DNA of 46,165 nt, from the NCBI GenBank assembly GCA_964510065.1, contig CAZEAC010000033.1, positions 1 through 46,165 on the forward strand, given 5' to 3'. A model generated the notes under the pieces. The model was not told the origin of the DNA. It did not search any database and saw nothing but the letters and a program-made list of their open reading frames with translations. The translations under genes and the position numbers were made by a program. The DNA comes from CAZEAC01 sp964510065. Lineage in GTDB: Bacteria; Bdellovibrionota_C; UBA2361; CAIXSY01. Every line of letters begins with the position of its first letter. Position 1 is the first letter of the stretch. Below are positions 17,528 through 25,844 of this stretch, piece after piece.

Positions 17528-17803
17528 ATGCAGCCTAATAGCCCACCCGGCAACTCTCAGCGCGAAAGTCTCCTGCCTCTCAGCGCACTTCGTAAGGGAC
17601 AGCGCGGATTAGTGCAGGTTGTATCATCTGCAAATAAAAATCTATGTGGCCGACTCCTCACCATGGGAATAGTTAGTGGCGCCGCGATCGAGGTGCTCGA
17701 GTTCGCACCACTTGGCGATCCGATGAAAATCCGCGCACTTGGATATGAGTTATCGCTGCGCCTCGGCGAAGCTTCACAGATCCTTGTCAGACTCGCGTCA
17801 TAG
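17528..17803 (+). CDS. feoA: FeoA, ferrous iron transport accessory protein
   Basis: FeoA is a small SH3-like cytoplasmic protein needed for FeoB activity. Conserved features are LSALRKGQRGLVQVV, the RLLTMGIVSGAAIEVLEFAP block and PMKIRALGYELSLR with a closing LGEASQILV. Length is 91 aa. The stop is followed six bases later by feoB, so the two form an operon from the promoter at 17438. No clear ribosome binding site precedes the ATG. Confidence 0.92.
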   Translation: MQPNSPPGNSQRESLLPLSALRKGQRGLVQVVSSANKNLCGRLLTMGIVSGAAIEVLEFAPLGDPMKIRALGYELSLRLGEASQILVRLAS

Positions 17804-17809
17804 GAACAT

Positions 17810-19912
17810 ATGCCGCCGACACCGCATGTGGCGCGCTCACGCATGGCGCAAAGCGCGACTACTGGCACTCGACCTGAATTACGTCGGCCTGTAATTGCAC
17901 TTGCCGGGAACCCAAATTGTGGCAAAACAACGATTTTCAATGCGCTTACTGGACTTCGCGCTAAGGTTGCAAACTATCCCGGTGTTACCGTGGAGAAAAA
18001 GATCGGTCGAGCTACGCTTTCGGACGGTCTCGCAGTCGATATTATAGACCTTCCAGGAATCTACAATCTCGGCGGCAGCTCACTTGATGAGATAATTGCG
18101 AGCCGCGCGCTTTTTGGCGAATTACAAGAGTGCCCATCCCCCGATCTTATCGTCGTGGTAATAGACGCAAGCAACCTCGAGCGAAATCTGTTCTTGGCAA
18201 GCCAGCTGCTTGACTGTGACCTTCCCCTAATTGTTGCGCTTAATATGTGCGACGTTGCTAAGTCTCAGGGTATTTCAATTAAGGTCGAACTTCTCGTGCG
18301 TAAGCTCGGAGTTCCAGTCGTCCCGGTCGTGGCACGGAAAGGTAAAGGAATCGACTTGCTTAAAGAAGAGATCTCTCGCGCGGTCAAGGAACGTCCAACC
18401 CATCAAGGCGGCGCCTGGCTTCCTTGCGACCATCCGATTATTACTATCGCGCGCGAACTTGCCGCAACGGAGCGCGGCCGACAATCAGAGGCCAACGACT
18501 TCGTAATCGGCCTTTCACTCCTTTCCGAGTCACGAAGCATTGAAAATCCTAAAGCTATGCAGAAGCTCCGCGAGGGGCAGCAACAGCTGCTTAGCGCGGG
18601 AATAGATTCAAATGCCTTCGAAGCGACCGAACGATATCGCTGGATAGCCGGTCTAGTGCGTGAAGTCGCGGTTTTCGAGGGAACGGCGTCACGTGCTATT
18701 CGTGCCACAATCGACAGTATTCTCACCCATCGAGTGTGGGGCATCGTTATTTTTCTTTTGATAATGGGCGCGCTCTTTCAGGCGATCTTTCTGTGGGCAT
18801 CGATTCCGATGGACTTCATTGATACTGGCTTTGCGATGCTCTCGGCGACACTAAAAACCCTCCTTCCCGAGGGAATCTTACGAAGTCTTATCGTCGACGG
18901 GATTGTTCCCGGAGTGGGGAGTGTGCTTGTGTTTGTGCCGCAAATTGCAGTTCTGTTTTTCTTTCTTGGAGTTCTTGAAGAAAGCGGGTACCTCTCCCGT
19001 GCCGCATTCATAATGGATCGAGTACTGCGACCTTTTGGACTGCAGGGCCGGAGCTTCATTCCGCTGCTCAGCAGCTTTGCTTGTGCGATTCCGGGGATTA
19101 TGGCCGCGCGTACAATCCCTTCATTTGCCGATCGCCTCACCACAATTATGGTAGCTCCGTTTATGAGCTGCAGCGCGCGCCTACCGGTTTACACGTTGCT
19201 TATCGCTGCTTTTATTCCAAGCCACACCTACTTCGGAATTATATCGCTCCAAGGCACGGTAATGCTTTGTATGTACCTCCTTGGCATCGCCGGCGCGGCT
19301 TGTGTTGCCTGGATTATACGCCGCAGGTTTTTACGTGGGGAACCTGCACTCTTTGTAATGGAGATGCCCCCGTTTCGGCGGCCCTCGGTGCGCGCCGTAC
19401 TTCGTGAAGTACTTCTCCGAGCGTGGCTCTTCGTGCGAAGCGCGGGAACGGTAATTCTTGCCTGTTCGATTGTACTTTGGTTTTTGGCAAGCTTTCCACG
19501 TGGCGAAGTTAGGCAGAGCTACGCGGGCCGGATCGGCACCGCAATCGAACCGGCGCTCCGTCCACTGGGATTTAACTGGGAGATCGGTATCGGGTTAATC
19601 GCCTCGTTCGCAGCTCGCGAGGTTTTTGTGAGCTCTTTGGCAACAGTTTATTCAATTCAAGATGACGATAACGCGACACAATCACTCATTGATACCCTTA
19701 AGAGTAAACGGGCGCATGGCGAGTTTTCTCTCGCTACCGCACTGTCACTCATGGTTTTTTATGTATTTGCCTGCCAATGTATCTCCACGCTTGCTATTTG
19801 CCGAAGAGAAACTGGTTCGTGGCGGTGGCCGCTGATAATGTTTTTTTCTATGAGTTTGATTGCATACATTGCCTCGCTCATTGTCTACCAAAGCGCACTA
19901 AGGATTTTGTGA
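17810..19912 (+). CDS. feoB: FeoB, ferrous iron transporter
   Basis: FeoB is the inner-membrane Fe(II) permease with an N-terminal GTPase. G1 is GNPNCGKTT at residues 33-41. The switch region has NYPGVTVEKK, G3 is DLPGIYN and G4 is NMCD. The C-terminal half holds the two Gate domains with many membrane helices: LEESGYLSRAAFIMDR, FIPLLSSFACAIPGIMAART, MSCSARLPVY and AAREVFVSSL. Length (700 aa) is in the normal range. AGGA precedes the ATG by five bases. The stop overlaps the next tiny gene as TGATG. Confidence 0.97.
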   Translation: MPPTPHVARSRMAQSATTGTRPELRRPVIALAGNPNCGKTTIFNALTGLRAKVANYPGVTVEKKIGRATLSDGLAVDIIDLPGIYNLGGSSLDEIIASRALFGELQECPSPDLIVVVIDASNLERNLFLASQLLDCDLPLIVALNMCDVAKSQGISIKVELLVRKLGVPVVPVVARKGKGIDLLKEEISRAVKERPTHQGGAWLPCDHPIITIARELAATERGRQSEANDFVIGLSLLSESRSIENPKAMQKLREGQQQLLSAGIDSNAFEATERYRWIAGLVREVAVFEGTASRAIRATIDSILTHRVWGIVIFLLIMGALFQAIFLWASIPMDFIDTGFAMLSATLKTLLPEGILRSLIVDGIVPGVGSVLVFVPQIAVLFFFLGVLEESGYLSRAAFIMDRVLRPFGLQGRSFIPLLSSFACAIPGIMAARTIPSFADRLTTIMVAPFMSCSARLPVYTLLIAAFIPSHTYFGIISLQGTVMLCMYLLGIAGAACVAWIIRRRFLRGEPALFVMEMPPFRRPSVRAVLREVLLRAWLFVRSAGTVILACSIVLWFLASFPRGEVRQSYAGRIGTAIEPALRPLGFNWEIGIGLIASFAAREVFVSSLATVYSIQDDDNATQSLIDTLKSKRAHGEFSLATALSLMVFYVFACQCISTLAICRRETGSWRWPLIMFFSMSLIAYIASLIVYQSALRIL

Positions 19913-20046
19913 TGCAAAAACTTATCGTCGTAATACTTTTGTTGGGTGCCCTTGTCTACTTAGTCCGTCGTGGCCGCGCATCGCTCGGAGCAAAGAGCGC
20001 GGAGAGATGCGAGAACTGTAAACATTCCGCAACAGATAAAGAGTAG
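19912..20046 (+). CDS. FeoB-associated Cys-rich small membrane protein
   Basis: A 44-residue protein begins at the ATG that overlaps the feoB stop (TGATG). It has one N-terminal membrane helix (LIVVILLLGALVYLV), then basic residues and a C-terminal C-x-x-C (RCENCKHS). This is the layout of the FeoB-associated Cys-rich membrane proteins that sit after feoB in many genomes, though this copy has only two Cys. Coupling to feoB and the shared layout make it real despite its size. Its role is not established; regulation or metal handling near FeoB is commonly suggested. Confidence 0.75.
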   Translation: MQKLIVVILLLGALVYLVRRGRASLGAKSAERCENCKHSATDKE

Positions 20047-20165
20047 CTAACAGCCCTTAAAGATTTAGAATTGATTTTTTCTAAGCTTAGCGACCAAGGA
20101 CAAAAATCAAATAATTTCCGTCGTTTATCGCCGACATTTCTCTATCCTCCGTCGCCCAACTACTT

Positions 20166-20194
20166 TTGTTTAGTGCTTTACCCCATGGTATTAT
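20166..20194 (+). promoter_or_regulatory. Promoter of gene A (pair with the promoter of gene C)
   Basis: TTGTTT (20166-20171), a 17-base spacer and TATTAT (20189-20194) form a good sigma-70 promoter. The last -10 base is 98 bases before the gene A ATG. The block TTTGTTTAGTGC and the -10 are shared with the promoter at 24144. Confidence 0.65.
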
Positions 20195-20221
20195 CCTTCT
20201 CCAAAAATAGATAGGAGAAGG
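20195..20221. promoter_or_regulatory. Perfect 8-bp dyad over the predicted transcription start of gene A
   Basis: CCTTCTCC (20195-20202) and GGAGAAGG (20214-20221) flank 11 A/T-rich bases, directly after the -10. With a start near 20201 the dyad is centred just downstream of +1, as expected for a repressor operator. The right arm also serves as a ribosome binding site for the short leader frame at 20228. Confidence 0.5.
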
Positions 20222-20227
20222 TACGCA

Positions 20228-20296
20228 TTGGCAGCGCTGAGGATTGAAATTGCGCCGCGTCGAATATTTTTTGATTTTGATGAGTTAGTTGTATGA
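20228..20296 (+). CDS. Possible 22-residue leader peptide coupled to gene A
   Basis: A short frame starts at TTG (20228), six bases after GGAGAAGG, reads MAALRIEIAPRRIFFDFDEL then VV, and ends in a TGA that overlaps the gene A ATG as ATGA. Gene A itself lacks a clear ribosome binding site, so translation of this leader could deliver ribosomes to it. It may be chance; I see no known family. Confidence 0.35.
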   Translation: MAALRIEIAPRRIFFDFDELVV

Positions 20297-22056
20297 GCCA
20301 GGCTTCACAGGTAGGTCGAGTGTTAGTTGGGCAGTTTCAGCGCGCCTTGCCTGAAAAGCTCGATGCATTGCGTAGCGGCACGATGCCAACCGTAGAAACT
20401 CACCTTGCTCAGGATGTGCTAAGCGCTATTCATCAATTGAGTCAAAGGGCGTTACAGGAAGATGCCTTTACCGCAGTCGCTACTTTGACGTACTTGGTCC
20501 AGCCACTTCTAGCTCAACTTATTAGTTGCGTGCGGCAGCATGATGAACTTCGCAACGGACTCACACGACTCGTAGCCGCCAACTCAACACTTCCCTCTAT
20601 AATTGGCGTGCTCAATGCTGGGCAGAGTATGCCCGCGCTCGCTCAAGCAGCCGCCACAGTGCCTACAAAAGAGAGCCCACGTGAAATTGAAGCCCCAAAT
20701 GCTGCTTCCAAAATAAACATAGCTCACCAAAATGCGCCGAGCCACCAAGAGCAATCCCCTTCTTCCGAAATCGAGCGAGGCATACTTGCGAAGACTCGCG
20801 CATTTTTTAGCAAGGGGAAGGTAAATAGCATAGCCTTTCTTGCCGCGCGGCAGATCTGGGATAAGGCACTTGCCGGCGGAACCACTTTTGACACTCTGCC
20901 AATTCGTTCCGAGGAGCTTGGGAGTTGCGCCCTTGCGATGGGTCTTCCCGTCGGGGCTATTTCTAGGTGCGTCGATCTACTTATTATGACGGAGCTAATG
21001 ACGCGCGATCCGGCGGGGACTCGCGGCGCTTATATATTAACGCCACTTTTTAAGTCGCTCCTCGCCGATCCTCCGCGCTCCAATTTTTCACCTCCACAGA
21101 CCGCTGTTCAGGCGCTCGCGGGGAATTTCTCGGATTGCACAAGCATTGAGTGGCGCGCAATCGCCGATCTACTCACACGGAAGATTCCGGAGGAGATGTG
21201 GTCATCGTCTTGGACCAGTCAGCAGCTACTTCAACTTTCCGCTGGAGCGATTGATGATACCGGAGCGGGCTGCGAGCTGACTCAAACTTCGCTCAGTCGA
21301 ATATGTACTTGCGGCGCGATGGTGGAGTCAGAAGGAAGCCCGAAGAGACATTACCGATTTTCTCAAGATACAATTTCGCTCTTTCGAAGTAGAGGCGGCC
21401 GCTCGGAAATGGTGCCGGCGGCAGCGGAGCTTCCTGAAAGCCAAACTGTTTCTTCGACTGAAAACGTTGCTCCGTCTGATCCACCGACATCGGAGGGAAC
21501 AGACGAAGGGAGGACAGTAAGCCCCACGGGCGAAACCGTTGTCGCGGGAACTCCGGGCGAGGTAGCTCCTCAGCCAGAACCTTTGCCTGAGCACCAAGAG
21601 GAATCCGTAAGCGAAGCTCCTATAGCCCCTGCCCCACTCGCGTCAGCGCCGCCAACTGAAGAGGCAAAGCCCCAGCCATCGGTTTCAACTCCTATCGCGC
21701 TTGAAAGCCCAGCGGTTGCGGTCCTGCAAACTACGCCTCTCGATATGACCGTCGTAACGACGCCCAAGCCTTCCGAGCCACGGACATTCGATCTAAGCGC
21801 TGCGCTGACTCGTATCGGTGTTCAAGGGCCAATAGCTGCGCACGCTCGACAGCTTGCAAAATACCTTCACGCGAACAATAGCGATGATTTTGTTAGTTTC
21901 ATCAACTTATCCGTCGAGCTCACAGAGCAGAAGAGTTTTGCGTGGCTCACGTTAGAATCGCTGAGATCCGCTCTCAAGATTCTAGTTGATGCAGAGTTTC
22001 TTTTCGAAGGTGACGATGAATATGCGATCCTCGACAGGTGGCATTCGATTAAATAG
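20293..22056 (+). CDS. Island gene A: modular winged-helix-like protein, paralogue of gene C
   Basis: No known family recognised. The 587 residues split into four parts. Residues 1-115 are a helical domain (VGRVLVGQFQRALPEKLDAL, YLVQPLLAQLI, RLVAAN). Residues about 165-260 look like a winged helix ending in TRGAYILTPLFKSLLADPP. Residues about 265-365 form a second module (SIEWRAIADLLTRKIPEEMW to HYRFSQDTISLFRSR). A 130-residue Pro/Glu/Ala/Ser-rich linker leads to a C-terminal helical module (500-587). All three folded parts match gene C in the same order. Gene B follows after 6 bp. No signal or membrane segment is seen, so it should be cytoplasmic. An adaptor or DNA-binding role is an inference from the winged-helix-like segments only. 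Confidence 0.75.
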   Translation: MSQASQVGRVLVGQFQRALPEKLDALRSGTMPTVETHLAQDVLSAIHQLSQRALQEDAFTAVATLTYLVQPLLAQLISCVRQHDELRNGLTRLVAANSTLPSIIGVLNAGQSMPALAQAAATVPTKESPREIEAPNAASKINIAHQNAPSHQEQSPSSEIERGILAKTRAFFSKGKVNSIAFLAARQIWDKALAGGTTFDTLPIRSEELGSCALAMGLPVGAISRCVDLLIMTELMTRDPAGTRGAYILTPLFKSLLADPPRSNFSPPQTAVQALAGNFSDCTSIEWRAIADLLTRKIPEEMWSSSWTSQQLLQLSAGAIDDTGAGCELTQTSLSRICTCGAMVESEGSPKRHYRFSQDTISLFRSRGGRSEMVPAAAELPESQTVSSTENVAPSDPPTSEGTDEGRTVSPTGETVVAGTPGEVAPQPEPLPEHQEESVSEAPIAPAPLASAPPTEEAKPQPSVSTPIALESPAVAVLQTTPLDMTVVTTPKPSEPRTFDLSAALTRIGVQGPIAAHARQLAKYLHANNSDDFVSFINLSVELTEQKSFAWLTLESLRSALKILVDAEFLFEGDDEYAILDRWHSIK

Positions 22057-22062
22057 TGACGT

Positions 22063-24039
22063 ATGGATTCAGAATTAATTAAGTCAAGATCATCAAAAAA
22101 ACCTGCCGGGGCTCAACTAGAGGCCTTGCTTGAGGAGATCTGTTCTGTTGGCGCACTCGGCGCCTCTTCATTCAGCAGCCAAACCTGCGGATCGCCGGAG
22201 CAATATCAGACCGAATGTAAACGGCGAAAGGAGATCTTCCAGAGTCAGTTTCGCGAAAAGGCGAGAGCTTCGACAGTCGAAGTCGATGCGTTTCGAAATA
22301 AACTTGAAGAGCTGCAAAACGAAATAGCCAGTATTGCTTCAGCTTTTAGCAATGATGTCGCTGGAAATCTTGGTGCGCAAATTTCGAATGCACTTCAAAA
22401 CTCTCTTCGGAAAAATGATGGGCTTATTTCTTCCGAGGCTGCCTGGCTTGTGACCGCCGGCGCGATTAAGGCTTACGGTGTCGCCTTTTCAAGTTCTCGT
22501 GATGAAGCAATGATTGCCTCGATGGTCGACATTACGCGCGGCTTTAAAAAGGCTTTTAAAACAGAGTGGGGGCGCGGCGTCTTAACGCTCGCAGCAATCG
22601 CCAAAGGGGTGGACATCAAATCAGCTCGGCTTATAAGCGAACTTTCGAAATGCAGTCAATTGAACAGCACTGGATCGGCTAAAGATCTGACCGCGCAACT
22701 AACCCTCCTTCACGGCGAATTAAAGCGGATGCTCGAGCCTTTGGTGAACAAGAAAAGCATACTAACCAGCACTCTAAATACAACGCAGGGTGATCTCTTA
22801 GATTTATCTGGTAGAGGACGCGTCGGTCCATTTCGTTTATTAATACTTGCAACGGAGACGTTTCACCACGTTACGAAAGCTTCCGATAAGCTTGCCGCAA
22901 GCTTCGACGGTATGTACCAAATACTCGACAGGATCAAGTTCGCACAGATCGAGCGTCTTGCTTGCGAAATGAGAAATGCGTGGGCTGCAGAATGCTCCGC
23001 GTTCGCCGCGTGGCGACCGCCCCTTCCCAGTGAGGCAAACGCCCCTTCTCCAAAGAGCCCCACTTCTACTGCTGCCGCGCCCGCTGCGCCTGCACTTAAA
23101 GACGCTACGATACATCATCGCGTCGAAGCCCCGCCAAGTGGCACAGCCAACGCGACAGCTGAAGAGAGCAAAATTATTTCTCGACAACTTGTGGTAGACG
23201 AGCGGCAACGGGCGTTACTTGCTCGCTCAATGCAGGATTTCGGAATTCCCGCGAATATTGCCCGTGAAACGGCTGGCGAGATATTAAGTCAGCTGCCTCT
23301 TGTTGAGATATTGAAGCAATACAAAGAGGTCGAAGCGCTAATACAGTTAGATATCTTCAATTCGACGGAGTTTCGAAAGGGTTTATTCTCACAAGTTACC
23401 CTTTGGAAAATGTTTGGGAGAGTAGAATTTCAAGAATATTTCAATCAGCTTGCGGAAGCAGCTGGCATGGCGGCAAGTCTTACAAATCAGGGCCGGCTGC
23501 CTGATGAACTCTCTCCGCTCAGGTTTCCCGATCGCTATACCAACAACGAGCTACTTCCGACCACCGAGGCCACACTTCTCGAACTTCGTGATAATCCAGG
23601 CGCGGGCAGAACATCCGCTCCTCAAGCCGTTCGCCAACTGTCGCCAATTGAGGAATTTCGCTTTCACCTTAACGCATTTGCGAAAAGGGTTGGTGGCATC
23701 GATACGCGCGAGTTGAATATTGTAGAAAAAATGCTCGTTACTGGTTTCTCGTTCAGCGGCGATCGTTTTGAAGCCGGAAATCGGCTCAAGATAGATCTGC
23801 TCCTTCAAAATGTTAATCGAGATGGAGTACTTAATGTCGCCTCCGGAGAGCTAAAGAAGATAGTCGCCAAATGGACAACTTTCGGTGCGCTTAGTCCTGG
23901 GCGCGGAGGAGATACTAGTTTTATTTCGCGCAACTCTCGGAAGGGGCGAACGGATTGTGAAGATCCAGATCTTAGGCGCTGTCTCGAGCTCGCATCCGAA
24001 TATAGCGGTGGAATTTATAAGGCGCAGCCGACTCGTTAG
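22063..24039 (+). CDS. Island gene B: large helical protein of unknown function
   Basis: No family recognised. The 658-residue product is cytoplasmic and largely helical. A heptad-like segment at about 70-95 (EVDAFRNKLEELQNEIASI) and a hydrophobic helical region at 115-280 are followed by an Ala/Pro-rich linker at 320-366. A second helical region (370-500) includes LARSMQDFGIPANIARETAG. The last 130 residues (IEEFRFHLNAFAKRVGGIDT, EKMLVTGFSFSGDRF) may form another winged-helix-like module. It lies 6 bp after gene A, with a weak ribosome binding site, and is followed by a 232-bp gap that holds the next promoter, so A-B likely form one transcript. The gap shows only a weak CCCC/GGGG hairpin as a possible terminator. 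Confidence 0.7.
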   Translation: MDSELIKSRSSKKPAGAQLEALLEEICSVGALGASSFSSQTCGSPEQYQTECKRRKEIFQSQFREKARASTVEVDAFRNKLEELQNEIASIASAFSNDVAGNLGAQISNALQNSLRKNDGLISSEAAWLVTAGAIKAYGVAFSSSRDEAMIASMVDITRGFKKAFKTEWGRGVLTLAAIAKGVDIKSARLISELSKCSQLNSTGSAKDLTAQLTLLHGELKRMLEPLVNKKSILTSTLNTTQGDLLDLSGRGRVGPFRLLILATETFHHVTKASDKLAASFDGMYQILDRIKFAQIERLACEMRNAWAAECSAFAAWRPPLPSEANAPSPKSPTSTAAAPAAPALKDATIHHRVEAPPSGTANATAEESKIISRQLVVDERQRALLARSMQDFGIPANIARETAGEILSQLPLVEILKQYKEVEALIQLDIFNSTEFRKGLFSQVTLWKMFGRVEFQEYFNQLAEAAGMAASLTNQGRLPDELSPLRFPDRYTNNELLPTTEATLLELRDNPGAGRTSAPQAVRQLSPIEEFRFHLNAFAKRVGGIDTRELNIVEKMLVTGFSFSGDRFEAGNRLKIDLLLQNVNRDGVLNVASGELKKIVAKWTTFGALSPGRGGDTSFISRNSRKGRTDCEDPDLRRCLELASEYSGGIYKAQPTR

Positions 24040-24143
24040 ACTTAATCTCGCCCCCTTGGGGTTGATTATCGAGAGCGCAATACGAATCGCGGCGTGTCCC
24101 AACAATTATCAAGAATTTTCAGTGGTTATAGCGTTAGCAATCT

Positions 24144-24172
24144 TTGTTTAGTGCCTTGCAGCGTGATACTAT
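24144..24172 (+). promoter_or_regulatory. Promoter of gene C (pair with the promoter of gene A)
   Basis: TTGTTT (24144-24149), 17 bases and TACTAT (24167-24172) lie 99 bases before the gene C ATG, nearly the same layout as for gene A. A 7-bp inverted repeat, TAGCGTT (24129-24135) and AACGCTA (24174-24180), brackets the promoter and could be an operator. Confidence 0.6.
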
Positions 24173-24271
24173 CAACGCTAAACCGCAGCTGCGAATGTTC
24201 GCCAGATCGAATAGCAGCAAGCCGGATCGAGCACCGTCGCGGGGAATTTTTAACTATATAGAGTACGTACG

Positions 24272-25786
24272 ATGGAACAACAAAATAAAGTTGGGCAACT
24301 ACTTTTCTCGCAATTTATTCGTGTACTACCGCCGTCACTTCCAAGCCTCCGCGACGGCAACTTGCCGATGGTCGATGACGCGACATCAGCACAGGTCACA
24401 CTCGAGTCAATTCATGCGCTGATTGGGTCGCTTACGCAACAATCGAGTTTTGAGTTAGGTGCCGCACTTCAAGTAGTTGTTCAACCACTGCTTGCTACGC
24501 TGATAGAAACATTAAAACACCATGAGGAATGTCGAACTGCGCTTGGTCAACTCGTAGCCGCAAATGTCGCCCTTACAAGCGCAGCTAAGATTTTCGCAGG
24601 CACCGAGTTTCCTGCGCTCACGCCCGCAGCTGCCGCAGAATCACGTGAACAGGTCGCGATACCTACTTCCGCAAAATCATTGCCTGCGTCGGCACCGTCC
24701 ACAGATTCCTCACCCGCCGCAGCTCCTCGCGAGGGATCGACTAAACCCGCACCTACCGGCGTAAGGAAGGCACGAGCAATTAAGTCATGGATTGAAGAGA
24801 GCTCCCTTCATCACCAACAGGCCTACTCGGTGCTCACTAGGTACTGGGGCGCTTCGCAGGAAGCCCGCACAAAAGCAGAGGGATTAGTATTTACCACTCA
24901 GGAATTTAACAGGGATTGTCTCGCGGAGGGAATATCGGTGAGCCATCTCGGCAACCTGCTCGGCAATCTTTGTAAGCTTGGACTCATCGAGACAGTGGCC
25001 GAGAAGAAAGGCAGCTACAGAATTATGCCTATTATGGAGCAAGTTCTGGCTTCACCTCCAACACTTACCCCGTATACTACTCCCTCGAACCCATTGGAGC
25101 AGCTGAACCTAAATCTTCCCGAGGGATTCACCAGCTGGCAGCAATTGGCCGCTTTTATCGCAAGCCAACCAACTAACGCTCGACCGACCCAGATCTCGTT
25201 TGAAGACTTCGCAACACCGATAGCCGCAGCCAAGTTGCATATCGAAAGAAATGAAATGCACCGCATCTACGCTTGCGAAGCTATGTATCCCCCAGTAGTT
25301 CGAGGCGACCCGCTTCGAATTAACCCTTTAATTTACTCACTCTATGACCAACGCAACCAAGGTCCTGCGGGAGAATCGACGGCCACTGAAGCTGCAGCGA
25401 CGGGACCTACATCGACTCCTCCGCAATCGAAAGACACTGTGCCAGCGGAGAAAGGAGTAATAGAGCATCCAGCTGCGCCACCGCAGCCTACGCCCGCCGC
25501 GGCAGTGCCCTCTCCTGTAGCCGACAAGGCTGCTTCGATTAACGATTTCAAAGTACCGGGAGTCGAAGGAGCCAAGCTAGCGAGCCTGTGGGCTTCTGCC
25601 AAATTGCTTCAGGCTAAATTTGGTCTCCAGCCATTTTCAGTGCAGCATGCATTTAATGCACTTGATGTGGCTTCCGAGGAAAAGTTGACGATAGTAGTCG
25701 CAATTAGAATTCTTGAACAGCTCTGCACGGGAAAACTTCTGATTAAGGAAGGGTCGCAATACCGAGTTAGCAGATCTCTTTCGTAA
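24272..25786 (+). CDS. Island gene C: modular winged-helix-like protein, paralogue of gene A
   Basis: No known family recognised. It matches gene A module by module. The N-terminal helical domain is at 1-115 (VGQLLFSQFIRVLPPSLPSL, VVQPLLATLIETLKHHEECR, QLVAAN). After an Ala/Pro linker comes a winged-helix-like segment at about 180-263 ending in KGSYRIMPIMEQVLASPP. The second module at 283-358 runs from FTSWQQLAAFIASQ to INPLIYSLYDQR. A second Ala/Pro linker leads to the C-terminal module at 428-504, ending in LLIKEGSQYRVSRSLS. Linkers are shorter than in A, giving 504 residues. It starts a probable C-D-E-F transcript (gaps of 58, 31 and 6 bp). The same sequence type beside a helicase gene suggests A and C are interchangeable or hetero-oligomeric subunits; that is inference. 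Confidence 0.75.
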   Translation: MEQQNKVGQLLFSQFIRVLPPSLPSLRDGNLPMVDDATSAQVTLESIHALIGSLTQQSSFELGAALQVVVQPLLATLIETLKHHEECRTALGQLVAANVALTSAAKIFAGTEFPALTPAAAAESREQVAIPTSAKSLPASAPSTDSSPAAAPREGSTKPAPTGVRKARAIKSWIEESSLHHQQAYSVLTRYWGASQEARTKAEGLVFTTQEFNRDCLAEGISVSHLGNLLGNLCKLGLIETVAEKKGSYRIMPIMEQVLASPPTLTPYTTPSNPLEQLNLNLPEGFTSWQQLAAFIASQPTNARPTQISFEDFATPIAAAKLHIERNEMHRIYACEAMYPPVVRGDPLRINPLIYSLYDQRNQGPAGESTATEAAATGPTSTPPQSKDTVPAEKGVIEHPAAPPQPTPAAAVPSPVADKAASINDFKVPGVEGAKLASLWASAKLLQAKFGLQPFSVQHAFNALDVASEEKLTIVVAIRILEQLCTGKLLIKEGSQYRVSRSLS

Positions 25787-25844
25787 CACTTCAAGGCGTT
25801 AAGCGTATGAACTTGTATTATTGAGTGCTTCGTGAGGATCAGAT

